From Gymnogyps californianus (lineage: Eukaryota > Chordata > Aves > Accipitriformes > Cathartidae), in assembly GCF_018139145.2 (NCBI RefSeq), contig NC_059471.1, positions 81,366,520 through 81,430,519 on the forward strand: a stretch of DNA of 64,000 bases, read 5' to 3'. This document shows positions 1 to 14,860 of this stretch, in pieces (positions within the stretch are counted from its first letter, which is position 1; each line of letters begins with the position of its first letter). Position numbers and translations under genes: made by a program. Below the pieces are notes generated by a model. The model made no database searches and had not been told where the DNA came from. It saw only the letters and a program-made list of their open reading frames with translations.

Positions 1-1740
1 GGCTGGATGGCTGGTTTTGGTGAGAGGTAAATAGAGATGGGAGAAAGCGGGAACACACAGTCTTACCACCCATATCAGGCTTTGAGTCCAAAGCGTATTT
101 TAGCAACCCAACACGGCTTTCCAGTCCGTGACCTTCTGGAGGAGATTCCCTCTCCATGGAATATTCAGGCTTTCCAAATTAGGCACCGTTTCTGACTGGT
201 ATGAACCCCTATGTATAGGTTCACAGTGCTGAGGATACATACAAGTATTATTATTTTGCTAGGAAGTGTACATTTTGCTGAAAAAAGAGGGTCAAAGAAA
301 ATCATAATAGATGTACACTTGTAAAGCCTGAAATGGAAAGTAGTGTACTGGGATCATTGCTGGATTTGTGTTTTAAGATCAGACAATATGAAAAAAAAAT
401 ATAATAGGTCATGAAAATTGTTCAACATAAGATGAAGAACTAAAAAGCTTTAACCATGCTCCTATGATTGTGTGTCATCACAGGGCAGAGTTAAAGTAAT
501 TTGGATGTCTCTTCATGAAGTAATTTAACATATTAAATTAAAGCTTGAGAGAAATCTGAATATTGAGTGTTCTGCAGTGCTTATTTGGGAGATATTTACA
601 TCCAGGTTTTGGAGTGGGTTTCCTCCTATTTAAAGCATACTATTAACCACCTTCACCTTTGTCTGAAAATGTATTTGCTGTCACATTTTTTTAAATATTT
701 GCATTAAAACAAGATTATACCTTAAAATAAGTTCAGAATATACATACCTAACGTATAGACATACATATTCTTATCCTTCCACACACCTCTCAATGCCACC
801 AAAGAGTGCTTTAGCCTACTGTCTGTGGGAAGTGTTTTTAGCCATACTCCCCCAACTAGCTTTATCATTCCCCGGTAAAGCACTAAAATAATTAGCTTAC
901 TTATTCTGTTTATCAGTTATAAGAAAATGTGCTGTAATGCTAAAACCCGTAAATGTTCTGCCTTTGAAAGGTCACTTGTTTGTAACTTTTCCTGATACCA
1001 ACCCTATCTTTGTTACTCTGGTAGGCAGACACTACCTTTCCTAAACAAAGGATCAACCTGTGCCCAAAGTTCTAAAAAAGTTTTTTATTTGCCCTTAACC
1101 TGATCTATTTGCTTCAGTTCCATTTTTATTGCTTTATTATTTATTGTTTTAACACTAATTCTCATTCTGAGGAAGTATCTGTCGTGCATTATATTCCACC
1201 ACCAACCTTCAAGCATCGTACTGTCTAAAAACACATAAGCAAGGAAGGGTCCATCAAGAGGTCGTTACAATAAGCAAATTCAGAGCTAGAACATGGACTT
1301 AAAGTCCTTTATCTGAACAGTTTGGACCAGATCCATGGAAAAGTATGAAAATACATTTTACTTAATGCCTAGTCTGGCTTCCCTGGAAACCAGAGTCATG
1401 AGAACAAAGATAATAATGCCATACTACTTATGGTTTTATTTAATTCTCTTGTTCTTCCTGAATAGATTATGCCTTCAACACCATCATTTCCACTAAAAAT
1501 TGAAGGAAATAAGTAGTATGTGAACATTTTTTAAAGACTTGCCAACTGTTAAATTTGTGAAAGTAAGTTTTAAAAAACTATGGCTTATATTATTTAAAGG
1601 ATCTTAGGTAGATAAAATAAAAACAATCTCATAGTACTTATAACTATTGTAAAGTCATAGTTCATTATCCACAGTCATAAACACAAAGAACTTCAAACTA
1701 TGCTAAAACAGTCTAAAATTTATGAAAAAACCCCAACCAA

Positions 1741-1755
1741 CCCCCCCCCCCCCCC
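1741..1755 (+). repeat. Poly-C tract (15 C)
   Basis: Uninterrupted run of C followed by A5, within intron. Length may be variable. Confidence 0.9.
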
Positions 1756-2556
1756 AAAAAGACTAATGTTGTTATTACTGTATTGACATTTTCTATTATC
1801 CTTCTAAACTCTACCAAAGAAATACCAGATGGTGGAAACACAGCCACTTGAGAAAACACTAGACTAAGGAGAGAATGTTCTAAAGTCTGCCTTAATATTT
1901 ATATATTAATGTCATAAAATAAGTGTAGCTGGAAAAATCTTTGTAGTAAAATAGTTCATTCCTATATCAGTCCTCTTCCATGCAACAACTTAATATTTTT
2001 GGATCTTTGCACATACTGAAGCACAGCAGTTAGTTATATTGTTGCATCTATTTCTGGGTTAAGTAATATCAGATAATATTCCATACTAATAGATGTGAGC
2101 ATTCATCATTTTAATTTCATAAAAAATTAATACACTGAAATATCTGTCAAGCAATATCTAATCTAATAATAATATCAAGCTGCATCTAATCTAATAATAA
2201 CCTAATAGTAATGAAAGTCCATGAGTTCCACATTTTGTCAGGTTGGATATAGTGTTTTAACTATACGTTAAACTTGCATAAGTGCCACTATAGAAAGTAA
2301 CTTTCTACACTCTGAATCTATTAAGTACAATGTAAGGGAAAGTGCCACTTACTTAAATGTTTAATAACACATACCACTGTAACACTGACATACTATGTCT
2401 TTACATATCAGTTGGACTTTTTTTAGTTAAATAGCTTCCATTAAATAGGAAGTTAGTAAAGTTAAGGATACACAGGAAAACTACAAATTTAGATGTGAAA
2501 ATATTCAGCTACTAAAAAAAAATACATGCATGGAATATTAAAAATGGATACCAAGT

Positions 2557-3144
2557 TGTCACGGTTTGACCGCAGCCAGCAACCACGCACTGTGCAGCTG
2601 CTCCCCCCTCCCCCTCCCAGTGGGGTGGGGAGGAGGATTGGGGAAAAAAAAGTAAAACTCATGGGTTGAGGTAAGAACAGTTTCAATAACTAAAGTAAAA
2701 TAAAATCTAATACTAACAATAATAATGATAATAATTGTAATGAAAAGGAATATAACAAAAAAAAGAGAGAAATAACACCCAAGAAAAGACAAGTGATGCA
2801 CAATGCAATTGCTCACCATCCACTAACTGATGCCCAAACAGTGATCCACCCCTCCCAGCCAACTCCCTTATGTTTATATACTGGGCATGACAGCCTATGG
2901 TATGGAATATCCCTTTGGCTAGTTCGGGTCAGCTGCCCCGGCTCTGCTCCCTCCCAGCTTCTTGCACACCTGCTTGCTGGCAGAGCATGGGAAACTGAAA
3001 AGTCCTTGGCTGAAGATAAGCGCTACTTAGCAACAACTAAAACATCAGCGTGTTATCAACATTATTCTCACACTAAATCCAAAACACAGCACTGTACCAG
3101 CTACTAAGAAGAAAATTAATGCTATCCCAGCCAAAACCAGGACA
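2557..3144 (-). mobile_element. Solo LTR, about 0.6-kb avian ERV family (copy A)
   Basis: On the minus strand the element starts TGTCCTGGTT and ends CCGTGACA, so it has TG..CA ends. It is flanked by a 5-bp duplication CAAGT (2552-2556 and 3145-3149). A TATA box (TATATAAA, minus strand) lies at 2873-2880 and gives the orientation. The nested element at 13922-14541 is a second copy of the same family. No primer-binding site or gag/pol sequence adjoins it, so it is a solo LTR left by recombination. A 5-bp duplication suits ERVL-like elements, but class assignment needs a repeat library. It sits in MID1 sense orientation, downstream of the first coding exon. Confidence 0.9.
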
Positions 3145-6100
3145 CAAGTAAAACAATTAACGTGTAGTTTATATATAAATATATGTGATCAAATATATTT
3201 TTACTGATGTACACATATATATGAAACTGTATATATTTACTTAAAATACAGGTATATGTGTATTTATTCAAATTCAAGATTCTAGACATTCGTGAACTTA
3301 GACATCGCTAGAAATTACATGTATTTCTGTTAGACAAACAAGTCTACATACACATACATACAAGCATATGTAGTATTGCCTTTATATACCAACACAAGCA
3401 CTAAAATATGTGCATAAAATGAATAAAATATATATAGACACATATTTACATGTATGTGCATAATATATTTATATGTAAATCCAGAAAGCAGTGTTCCTGG
3501 ATTGTCAACCCCACTGTTTGTATAAGTACAGATTTGTAAGTGCTGGGTTCTTATGGTATCCCAGTATACCAATTAATGATCAAGCTGCAACTACAAAATA
3601 ATGCCAAATAAAAATAGTCGTAAAGCTTCAACACATATTTTGCCAGTATCTCTGCAAAGACATTTAAATATGAGAAGTTTTTCAATTCATAATACACATA
3701 GCAGGGAAGCAGACTTATTTTTGCGCTCTATTTGTAGAAGCTGTGGACTTGACAAAGTCTCCTACCTTTACACAGTCAAAGTAGGCTTATAAGAGTTGAA
3801 TGCAGTTCTCCCTACATGGAAACAGTTTATGGCTGCTTCCCACCAAAAAAATATTTATGAGTAATGGAATTGACACGCTGTAGAAAACCAAATCCTTGCA
3901 TCCTGAATCAACAGTGTAGGAAAGATAGATGTGTATGGATTCTGCCACTAAAACTAGGTGAAAACCACACAAACAAGAAGCTCCCTTTTGTTCCTGGAAT
4001 TGTTGAGTGCCATTCAGAGGACTGCCCTGCCTTCATAAACATGCCCAATACACGTCAGCACTAATAAGATTCAAACAAAAACATGGAGAACCACAGCTAA
4101 CCTACAGCAGTTCAATTCAACAAAAGATCTTGCTTGACTAAGCACTACAAAAATTGTGCCAAAATTATGTTTTGGCAAGAATATATGCGTCAGCTGCCAG
4201 ATTCTCAGTAAACATGAAGGTGAGTAAAAACATTGGTTTCAATGGAGTTATGCTGGCTTTACACCATTTAAAAATACAGCTTATTGTCTATCTTCCTCTT
4301 TTGTTACACTTTTTCATGGCTCTTAGCAAATATTAAATGAGCAATATCTTTCCATCCACACCTTGTAACTTCTCCCCCAAATATTCTCTCTTGTTCAAAA
4401 TAAATCTTATCTTTTCATTTTTCTTATCACTTTCTTGAGTATAAATACATCTATAGAACAATAATTTTATGAATTTTCTCTGAAAAAAATGAACATATTT
4501 TTCAATTGTCTTTTCCTTTCCATTGCAACAAGACCAAAAACAAAGAATCAATATCAAAACTAATTAGCCATAAATATTTTCTTTGAGGTAATATGGTGGG
4601 CTCAGTGTAAGCATTTGCACCTTCTATTTTTAAAGCTCTCAGTGTTTATGTAGCTAAAAATTATTTCTAATTTATACCACAATTTTGACCACCACCTCAT
4701 AAATTCAGCATATCACCAGGATATTTCCTGTTCTCTGTTTTAGTCATGGTTTATCATTTTTCCATTTTTAATATGCATCTGTCTATGATCTACTTAAAAA
4801 AACCCCAACACCACATCTATAAACACTAAAATAGCTATAAGCACGAAGGTATATCATGTGGTCGTGTAACTAAGCAAGAAAGGACTGCTCCTGGAAGAAC
4901 ACAAGTGCCCTCAACCCCCTCCACCCCAGTACAAGTTGAGAAAGAAAAGCAGCTCTCAGGGCTGGAGCCGTAGTTGCCAAAGGAAAACACTTTCTCATTT
5001 TCAGATGTCCACAATTGCTATTACATTGACTGTTAAACACACTTCAGCATAGACGCCTCTGTTGGACAAGCGTACAGAACTCCTAATTAAGGGGTTTCAT
5101 TTTTGCCACAAAAGGAGCTAGATTGTAACGGCATCTTTTGTCCTATGCTTAATGAAGGGTGAGATATTGTTTAAATAATTAGTAACACCGCTGGAAGAGA
5201 ATGCAAGTAATTAGCATAGCTTGACACCCAGAGCAACACCAGTTGCTGTTGTTAGCATCAACAATGTGCCGGTTTAAAAAGAAAACCACAAGAAAGAAAG
5301 TGTCACTCGAAGTGGTTTTGCTTTTCTTTTTTAAAGATACAATTAACCACTCATTTTTGAATGAATCCACTATACTATTGGCTACTGCATGCTCATTCTT
5401 TCAGAATTTTTTTTAAAGCTTTGGGTAGCCTATCTGTCAAACCCCACGTATTTTAAAAACCTGCAGCAGCAATATAGCAAGCAACAACCCGTTTTTCCAG
5501 GTGGGGATTTTCTGATCCACTTGAACACTGAATTTGCCAATGGCGTGTGCACATTATCTGTAAGTTAACAAAGACCATCTGCAAGCTCGTACCTAAGATT
5601 TACGTTAGCAGCATGACCAGTGACTCAAGAGGTCGTATCACCATTTATCGAGGAGGAGACCTGAACGCGAAAATGGACCTGAAATTCTTGCTTCTCAGCG
5701 ACCAAACGCTGGTGTGAACACATATCATTCCTTTACTCCTGAAGGATAACTCCCAATCTACAGAACTGAAAATCTCATTCTTGGACTTTGATATATAAAA
5801 CAGCACAAATTTCTGAGATGGAAGAGGCAATGAGGAAAGGAAAGACATAGTTTTCAGGTTACCTTCTTAGGAACAGAGAACGGACACTGGATCTGGATGG
5901 AAACTACCTAGTCTACTGTTCCTGGGCTCAGAGTATAAACATGTCATAACCGCTGGCATAATTGGCATGACTAATGTCATCACTGGCATTAGCAAAGTGA
6001 AATAGGCTGCCTCATGACAAAGGGGATAGGAACCGGATTTCATGTAGGTTAATGATTATCCGTATAAAGTACTTTTAGATAGTTTGGGTACAAAGGAAGT

Positions 6101-7179
6101 CCACATCTCAAAAAAAGTTGTACAGATATTATACACAATGATAGGAGTTGCCATTACAAGGAAAGAGTTATTTGACCTAGGCCTAAGGTAACCATTAAAT
6201 TAGTACTTGAATTACTCTTCGAGGTGGCTGGCAGAAAGTACTTTATTAGGCTTCTGCCAAGTTAGCTAAATTGTGTAACGTCTAAAGTCAACGTTCCTTG
6301 CTGTCTGAGATACCCATTCAGAGTTTGCTTAGGCGTCTTGGCACAGAAAAGCCATAGATCAGGCAGAAATACCCTAAATTTTTCTTCCTATCTGCAATAC
6401 AAAGTCAAAGATCTCAGGAGAAGATACATGCCTTTCAAAGTCTTCTTTCAAGATTTGCCATATCTAAGTACACCAACACTAAGAAATATTTAATATTTAT
6501 TGACATCCTCAAAAATATACTTATCTAGTATTTAATTCTGAGGGTATTTCATGTTAAGTAGTGCATTCCTACTCATATAAAGTTGATAAACAATACAATT
6601 GTTCAATCACTGTTAGCTTACTAAATAGTAGCACCTGTTAAGGATATAAACCCATTGGATTATTGAAAGCTACTGTAAGTCCAGGCACCTTCTGTTCACA
6701 TTTATAGTCCATGCCCCATTTTATCAATGGCTAAACTCTTACCTATTAAAATAACAAACCAGTTTAGAAAAAAAAAAGCAAGCAAAAATAACAACTCCTC
6801 CTTAGTAGATAAAAAAGTCTTTAAGAGATGAAAGGAAGCTATGAGGTCCAGGTAAAGAAGTGTCTTTCATTATGCTAAAACAATCATAGAATATGATCTG
6901 CATGTTTGCACATGCATAGAGGCACAAAACCCACACAGCATGTGTATGCAGATTTCACCTGCACTCACATAAAGTTATCATAGATATGTGTGCAGCCACA
7001 TATTTTTGTCTTAAAACTTTTAATAAAACCTTTCAGTTAGTTAAACCTATTAATTCAGTTTCTTTTTCCACCTCTGAAATTCCGAGTGAGAAGGCTGACA
7101 GATAAGCTTTGCCCTCGTGGTTTCTCGATTGCAGTCCATCTTTAAAAAAAATCCCCCTCCAGCCACACACAGGCACACG

Positions 7180-7640
7180 CAGACTGTCCAGAGGGACTGG
7201 GTGGAGGAAAGTGTGGGGTGCTTAATTCCTGTCTTTGCTCTGCAGCAGCACCTAAATCAGCTTGAGAGGAATGTACACCCAGGTGGGTGGGTGGCCACTC
7301 GCTGTGGCCTCACTGGCAGGAGCTGTGCCTCTGCCAGCAGCCTGGAGAGCCACCAGAGCACCCTGTGACCTGGCTGCCCACTGCCACCCCACCCAGGGCA
7401 TCCTGCGCAGGGCCAGGGGGCTGCCGGAGCCACCCGGCTACCTGGCAGGAGATGTGCCAGTAGCTCACCGAACCGTGGGAATGCCACAAGAAGCTCAGAA
7501 AAAATTTTGGTTTTGTCTCCAGGACTGCACCGCCTGCAAGCCTGGGTGGGAGACAGCACGGGAAGAGCGGAGCCGGCATTCAGTTTCCTTGGCTGGACGG
7601 GCAGCTGGCATCACTGAAGCCAGCACGAATAAATGCATCG
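7180..7640. other. GC-rich intronic block of unknown nature
   Basis: About 450 bp clearly richer in G+C than the surrounding intron, starting about 450 bp downstream of the MID1 exon donor. Two degenerate repeats of a CTGGCAGGAG..TGTGCC motif occur near 7314 and 7444. Open frames of 83-128 codons on both strands overlap here, as expected from base composition, and none shows a recognisable domain. It may be an unclassified repeat or a regulatory block. Confidence 0.4.
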
Positions 7641-7956
7641 CCTGTTAGCAACGATGCAAAGGGCTTTTCACAATGAAAGCAACCAAATGAAAAATAATCA
7701 ACAGCAGAGCGTACGCAAGGAATGCCTGGCATTTCAATCAGTGCCTGTGTGCAGTCAGCACTAAACCTTGCCAGCTGCCACGAATAAAGCTGTAGGCAGA
7801 TAAGAAAATTCACCTAAACAGTAGTATATGCTACATATTCCTTATGATAGCTGTAGAGAAACCAAAGCGCAACTAAGGAATCTTTCTTTAAGCAAAATCT
7901 GACACCTTCTCAATGGTGATGAGCAAATGCACTTATAGATTTGTATGTGTATCTCA

Positions 7957-8801
<845 letters not shown>

Positions 8802-9448
8802 CTGGAAACACATGTAAAATTCGATTAGGCGAGGGAGAACATGAGGGGTCAGCTGTGGGGGGTTGTCAACTTTCGCCACTGCTCCCGGGGCTATCAACCC
8901 ACCACGCCGGGCGGGAGAGCAATCTAACATTTTGAACCTGCACAGGCACACATCAAGGTATTTAAAACTGGACTGCTTTATTTTTTTTCCCCCTCTCTCT
9001 GTTCACTTAAGAATGCAAAACAAAAGCTCCTCCTTCATTTCTTTCTCTTTCCCTTTCTCTCTCATGCGATTGAGGAAAACAGCAGATGTTTCTGTGCGTT
9101 ATTAAAACCCAAAATGATGACCTTCAAACAGCCTATTACAGCAAAATTAGATTTCTTCTGCTGATGCTGCTTTTGGCTTCACTCATCTAGTAGTAAAACT
9201 TTTTTAAAAAGCTTCACCTTTGTATAGCATTGTGCAAGGATTAGTCCAGAGTATTATAACCGATAACCTCACAGTCGCTATTACAATTAACAGAGTTGTT
9301 TTATCAGATTGAAATTTTCATTTGCTATTATAGCAATAGCACAGCATTTAGAGTACATGTCTGTGTTTACCTGCATAAATATATATCTGAATATATACAG
9401 GGAATAACGTTTCTAGGAAAGCATGTGATATTTTATATATAATATATG

Positions 9449-9466
9449 TATGATATATATATCATA
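9449..9466. repeat. AT-rich perfect palindrome in a TA microsatellite
   Basis: TATGATATATATATCATA is an 18-bp perfect palindrome inside a longer TA-rich stretch (about 9430-9470). It is probably a by-product of the dinucleotide repeat. Confidence 0.7.
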
Positions 9467-12400
9467 TACTACTATACTCCTCCTATGTATTTCAAGAACA
9501 TATGCAAATGTATTTATATGTACCTGTACTTTTGTGCATATGTACCTGTACACATATGCCCAAAAACATATCATATACATGTTTGTAGTAAGATAAATAT
9601 AGCTAGAGGATCGCACAGTGTTGTAACTGAAATGCCTAAAGGAAGGAGGATGAAGTAAATGCTAAACAGTAGTTTAGCCCAAATTTCTGATGATCCTAAC
9701 CTCTGGTACAAGAACAGCCTCCAGAGAGTAAGATAGTAAAATGCAGTGAGTGAAATGTGTGATTTGCCTAGGAGGAGTTTGTGTGTGTGTGTGTGCATCC
9801 ACTTTTGTGTGAGTACTCTCTACTGCTAAAACTTAGGAACTACTGTTTGCTTTAGTTTGCTTTATTAATCACCTGAAGTGGATTAGGAATCAATGACTTT
9901 TAAATGGAGGGCATGGGATTTTCTGGAGAACACAGCAGTACACCCCCGTCAGAGATCAACTGAAACTTCATTTTGCTTCCTTTCCTGTGCTCGGCGTTAC
10001 AGAGAGTGGTTTTGAAAGAGTCGCCCTACGCAGCTCTCCCTGCCTAAGCTCCCGTCAAGGGCCCATCGCTGCCGCAAGCAGACAGGTCAGTGAAGCAGAA
10101 GGAAAAGCTATGCTTCACACTCACAGAGCTGTACCTCTTCACAGTACAATCTATTTAAGCTTTGTTGCTCATAACTGAGGATGGCTTCAGATGGCACAGC
10201 TGCATCGTCTTTACACTGTAAAGTCATTGTTCGGTTGTGTGAACTCTTACCTCCTCCCCTGACCAGGGAAAAGGAGGGATGGACAAGAATCCCCCACAAA
10301 CCATGGTTCATTAAGGGTGAGGAGAGCTCAGGCTCATTAGCAGCCTTGGGAACCAAGCGTGCTTGAACCTTCTGTACTTCATGACAATTAGTGTGGGGAG
10401 CGTGGTGGCAGTGACAGGAATGCTACCTATAACCCCAGTATGAACCATAGCAAAAAGGAAAGTTCAGCAAACAGAGGCAAGGTTCAGACTGCCCATCGGT
10501 ATTTAGTCCTCCTTGCTCTGTGGGAAGAGCAGGAAGGCGTCTGTTCCAGAGGTATGCTTAGAAATTACGATACGTTGCCTCTAATGCGTCCTTTTATTCT
10601 GCCAAGAAATCTGAGCATTTAAAAAATGCGCTGACCCCATCATAAAATTTGCTTTCATGTATCTTCTGTGATGCTGATCTTATTTGAAATAAAGTTCAGT
10701 TTGCCAAAGACTAATTCATTCATAACTATCCATCAGCTGCCATAATTGCATGATGCATCTGGTCAAAATTAAAGGCCTGGCAATTTGATATAAGCAGGAA
10801 GGTAACTCCCCTCCTCTCTCCTCAGCCATAGCCACACAGCACAGAAAAGATGAAAGACTTTTCTGCAAATGAAGACCAGTTTATCTTTCTTCCTCTTCAC
10901 TCTCTGTATCACAGAAGTCCCAGAAGATCAAAATCTCATTCACATTGTTTGAATCCCTTCCACACCACAACTGTGTACCTCATCATCCACTCATCCTGCA
11001 GGCTGAATGCTGCGCTGGAAATGGGAGAAGGAGATTTGGGATTGGCAGGAGACAACGTTTTAAAAAGGCAAACTAATCATTGCTCATCTATTGGCAGTCC
11101 AGTGAAAATCTGCCAACCTTACGGGCTTGTTTCTTAGGACCATGTTTAGAATACGGGGCTTTCTTCCATGCTATCTTTTCTGTACAAAATCCCTCCTGCT
11201 TCTTCGCGTGCCAAACAGTTTCATTCATTCACTTTCCTTCTTAAAGCTCTTTTTTTAACAAAAGGCTTTTTTATGGCACTCATATAAAAGGGAGGTACAG
11301 ATAAACCTTTGCACCACTGCTTCATGCAAAGATGTTTGAAGCACCGTCATGGCTCTACATAAATACCACCGTCTCAATTGGTGACTAATTCTGATCTATC
11401 TGACCTGAATGAGCAGCAGCTCAGCCCTGACTAATGCTATTCAGTATGAGCAAGGGTGCCAAAATCTCATCTTAGACTGTAAACGCCTTGGAATAAGAGC
11501 CTATCTTCCAAGGTAATCAAAGCTGAGCACACTGATAGAAACCAAAAAATGACATTTCCCTCTTTTCTTTTGCCGTTGCCAATAAGTCAAAACACACTGC
11601 ATCTGGGACTGAATAATGAATCCTATAAGAGGCACTGAAGAGGGGCTGCATTTTCTGGGCAATCCAATGATTACTCTTTAATCGACTGCAATTCTGCTTT
11701 CACTTTTAGGTTGGTGCCTGAAGTACAGAGTGTGCTGCTGATCCAGCTACAAAATCTTTCAAACTCACTGGCCCTTGTCTTAAGGTTTCATATTCAGTAT
11801 TTTTTTTTTTTTGTGGAGAGTGGTAAAGAATCCATAGCTACAGTAAACTGGAAGATTGGGGAGAAACTCAATACGCATGGTTTATATATGTACATGGTTG
11901 TATTCCATATTCCATATTCAACATAGCACATAAATTGAAAGCCACATAGACAGCCTCCAGACACAGAAAGGAAAGAAGGAATTTCAAGTACGTAATGTCA
12001 TATTTGCAAAAATAAGGAATTACTGGCAGAAAATTATACTATTACCAAAACGTCATTGAAATGAGAAGTATTATTTTTCTACGCACAAGAGGTAGTTTTA
12101 AGAACAGATATCAAAGTAAAAGTGATTTTCAAAAGACAAATGTTATTTAAAAATCAAAAATATACTTAAGTAACTTTGGATTTGTGACATCTTCCCAGCA
12201 CATAATGATTAGTTATGCATTATGTGGTAAGCAATGCAGTAAATAAAATCCCGATCTCAATGTAGTTCATGGCAAGACTTCTACTAACCCTAGTGGAATT
12301 AGCATCTTTGTACTTCATGTTTTAAGCACACCATATTTTGCAGGTGACATTAATGCCTTCAGTTGCACAGAAGCACACCCAAAACTTTTCAGAAGTAGAC

Positions 12401-12873
12401 AGACATGAGAGAAATTAAAACTAAAGCTGAACTAGATAAATTTCAGTATTTTAAGTACCAGTAGAGCTGAATAGATAAAAAAATCTCTCAAGCTGTTTCA
12501 TAACTGGATGCAATGCTATGCTGCAAAAATGCTGTATTATACCTTCCATTTGTTTTATACTTGAAAAATTATGGATCAGAGATACTACCAAAGTCCAGAA
12601 GACTGTTACCACTGATCTGAATGAGACCCTAGTAATCAAAGTCCAAAAACACATTTCGTGAGGAGAACATAAAATAAGCAGTTCATCACTCTTTGAAACA
12701 TTACTATTTATAGGAAAATCTGGTGATTTGGTGTCCCTGAAATCAGCCCATGGCTGACTGAAGGCTGACTCCTGATTTTTCATGCTGGGAGTGCCAGTGT
12801 TATGGATGATCCCTATGTTTTAAGTGCAGAAAGCAGTATATAGAAACAGCAGGATAAAAATACCAGAAAGTGG

Positions 12874-12893
12874 AGGGGGGGTGGGGGGTGGGG
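12874..12893 (+). repeat. G-rich tract with G-quadruplex potential
   Basis: Runs of 7, 6 and 4 G separated by single T residues. The 7-G run can supply two of the four tracts, so an intramolecular quadruplex is possible. The G-rich strand is opposite to MID1 transcription. Confidence 0.6.
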
Positions 12894-13921
12894 AACTTCC
12901 ATGAACCAGAACTGTAAGCAATTCCTCACAGGAAGCAACACACTTCTATATTCTGAAAAAATCACCTGCCCTTAGAAAGATACTGCAAACACCATGTTGC
13001 TACATAGAGCTGTTCTCACAGCAAATACCCCTATATGGCTCCTGTACACAGGCTAGCACTCTTTCTGCACACAAATGACAAACAGAAAATTGCAATTATG
13101 TCCAAAACAATTATCCTGCTAACCTCTTTAGGAAAAAGACAAACATCCAGCAGTAATACCATAGGACCTGGTGATGCTACAGTAATAAAATACTTCAAGA
13201 AGGCTAACAGCATTCTTTAAAGCTGGATCTGGATAGGACATTTCAGTCTAACTAGTAATGCTTACCAGAAAGGCGACTGGTGACCTGACATGGTCTTTAC
13301 ATTTATCTGTTTTTCATTGGTTAGTTGCATAAGCAATAATATTGATAATTATTTACTTTTGTTGTATTAACAAAGTAATTATAGCGTGATATTGCCAAAG
13401 AACATTCTTCACCTTAACTCAGTACATTCAAGACAGAACATGGTATTTCTGAAGTGTTAACGTAATGTCTGAGGTAAAACGCCTAAAATACTGTATTGGG
13501 TTTGCGTGGCAAGGTTTTGGTAGTGGGGGGGCTACAGGGGTGGCTTCTGTGAGAAGCTGCTAGAAGCTTCCCCCATGTCTGATAGAGCCAATGCCAGCGG
13601 GTTCTAAGATGGACCTGCTGCTGGCCAAGGCCGAGCCCATCAGCGACGGTGGTAGTGCCTCTGGGATAACATATTTAAGAAGGGGAAAAAGAAAACTGGC
13701 ACAGCAGCAATTGCAGCCGGAGAGAGGACTGAGAAGATGTGAGAGAAACAACTCCGCAGACACCAAGGACAGTGAAGAAGGAGGGGGAGGAGGTGCTCCA
13801 GGTGCTGGAGCAGAGATTCCCCTGCAGCCCATGGTGAAGACCATGGTGAGGCAGGCTGTCCCCCTGCAGCCCATGGAGGTTAATGGTGGAGCAGATGTCC
13901 ACGTGCAGCCCATGGAGGACC

Positions 13922-14541
13922 TGTCGTGGTTTAACCCCAGACAGCAGCCAAGCACCACACAGCCGCTGCCTCACTCCCCCCACCCCGCCCTGCCCCGCTC
14001 CCAGTGGGATGGGGAGGAGAATCAGGAAAGAAGGCAGAACTTGTGGATTGAGATAAGAACAGTTTAATAACTAAAGTAAAATATAATACTAACAATAATA
14101 ATAACAAAATATAATAATAATTGTAATGAAAAGGAATATAACAAAAAAAGAAGAGGGGAAAAAAAGAAAAAAAAAAAACAGTGATGCACAATGCAATTGC
14201 TCACCACCCGCTGACAGATGCCCAAACAGTGATCCACCCCTCCCGGCCACTCCCGGCCAACTCCCCCCCGTTTATATACTGGGCATGACGTTCCATCGTA
14301 TGGAATACCCCTTTGGCTAGTTCAGGTCAGCTGCCCTGGCTATGCTCCCTCCCAGCTCCTTGCACACCTGCTTGCTGGCAGAGCATGGGCAACTGAAAAG
14401 TCCTTGGCTTAAGATAAGCGCTACTTAGCAACAACTAAACATCAGAGTGTTATCAACATTATTCTCACACTAAATCCAAAACACAGCACTGTACCAGCTA
14501 CTAAGAAGAAAATTAACTCTGTCCCAGCCGAAACCAGGACA
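13922..14541 (-). mobile_element. About 0.6-kb avian ERV solo LTR nested inside the 1.15-kb LTR (copy B)
   Basis: Same family as 2557-3144. On the minus strand it starts TGTCCTGGTTTCGGC and ends AACCACGACA. The 5-bp duplication GGACC (13917-13921 and 14542-14546) matches the uninterrupted sequence of the sister LTR, so the insertion point is exact. A minus-strand TATATAAA lies at 14271-14279, and about 70 bp downstream is a donor-like G|GTGAGC (14205/14204). It inserted after the host LTR and lies in MID1 sense orientation, with its 3' end 5.1 kb upstream of the MID1 coding exon. Confidence 0.92.
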
Positions 14542-14860
14542 GGACCCCACACCGGAGCAGGCGGATGCCCAAAGGAGGCTGTGACCCTGTGGGAAGCCCA
14601 CGCTGGAGCAGGCTCCTGGCAGGACCTGTGGACCCGTGGAGAGAGGAGCCCACGCTGGAGCAGGTTTGCTGGCAGGACTTGTGACCCCGCGGGGGACCCA
14701 CGCTGGAGCAGTCTGTTCCTGAAGGACTGCACCCCGTGGATGGGACCCATGCTGGAGCAGTTTGTGAAGGACTGCAGCCTGTGGGAAGGATTCATGTTGG
14801 AGAAGTTCGTGGAGGACTGTCTCTTGGGGGAGGGACCCCACACTGGAACAGGGGAAGAGT
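14542..14860 (+). repeat. 45-53-bp imperfect tandem repeat within the LTR (first copy)
   Basis: Repeating units of the form CCCACGCTGGAGCAG, then TTCGTGAAGGACTG-like sequence, then a GTGGG-like end; units are roughly 45-53 bp and degenerate. At least six are recognisable here, and further degenerate units lie left of the nested LTR (13840-13921). Most of the array stays open in one plus frame (14581-14880) and in minus frames, which accounts for the overlapping open frames of 99 to 202 codons. Confidence 0.8.

Larger units (their letters stand above)
8802..13486. other. MID1: Intronic sequence, no gene seen
   Basis: AT-rich sequence between the coding exon and the first LTR cluster. Visible structures are an AT-rich dyad (18-bp perfect palindrome at 9449-9466), a short GT run at 9781-9795, a poly-T run near 11803-11814, and a G-rich stretch at 12874-12893. 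I see no splice-flanked open frame. Confidence 0.7.

Noticed and set aside
9571..9798. Open frame through the GT microsatellite
   Set aside because: Explained by the simple repeat.
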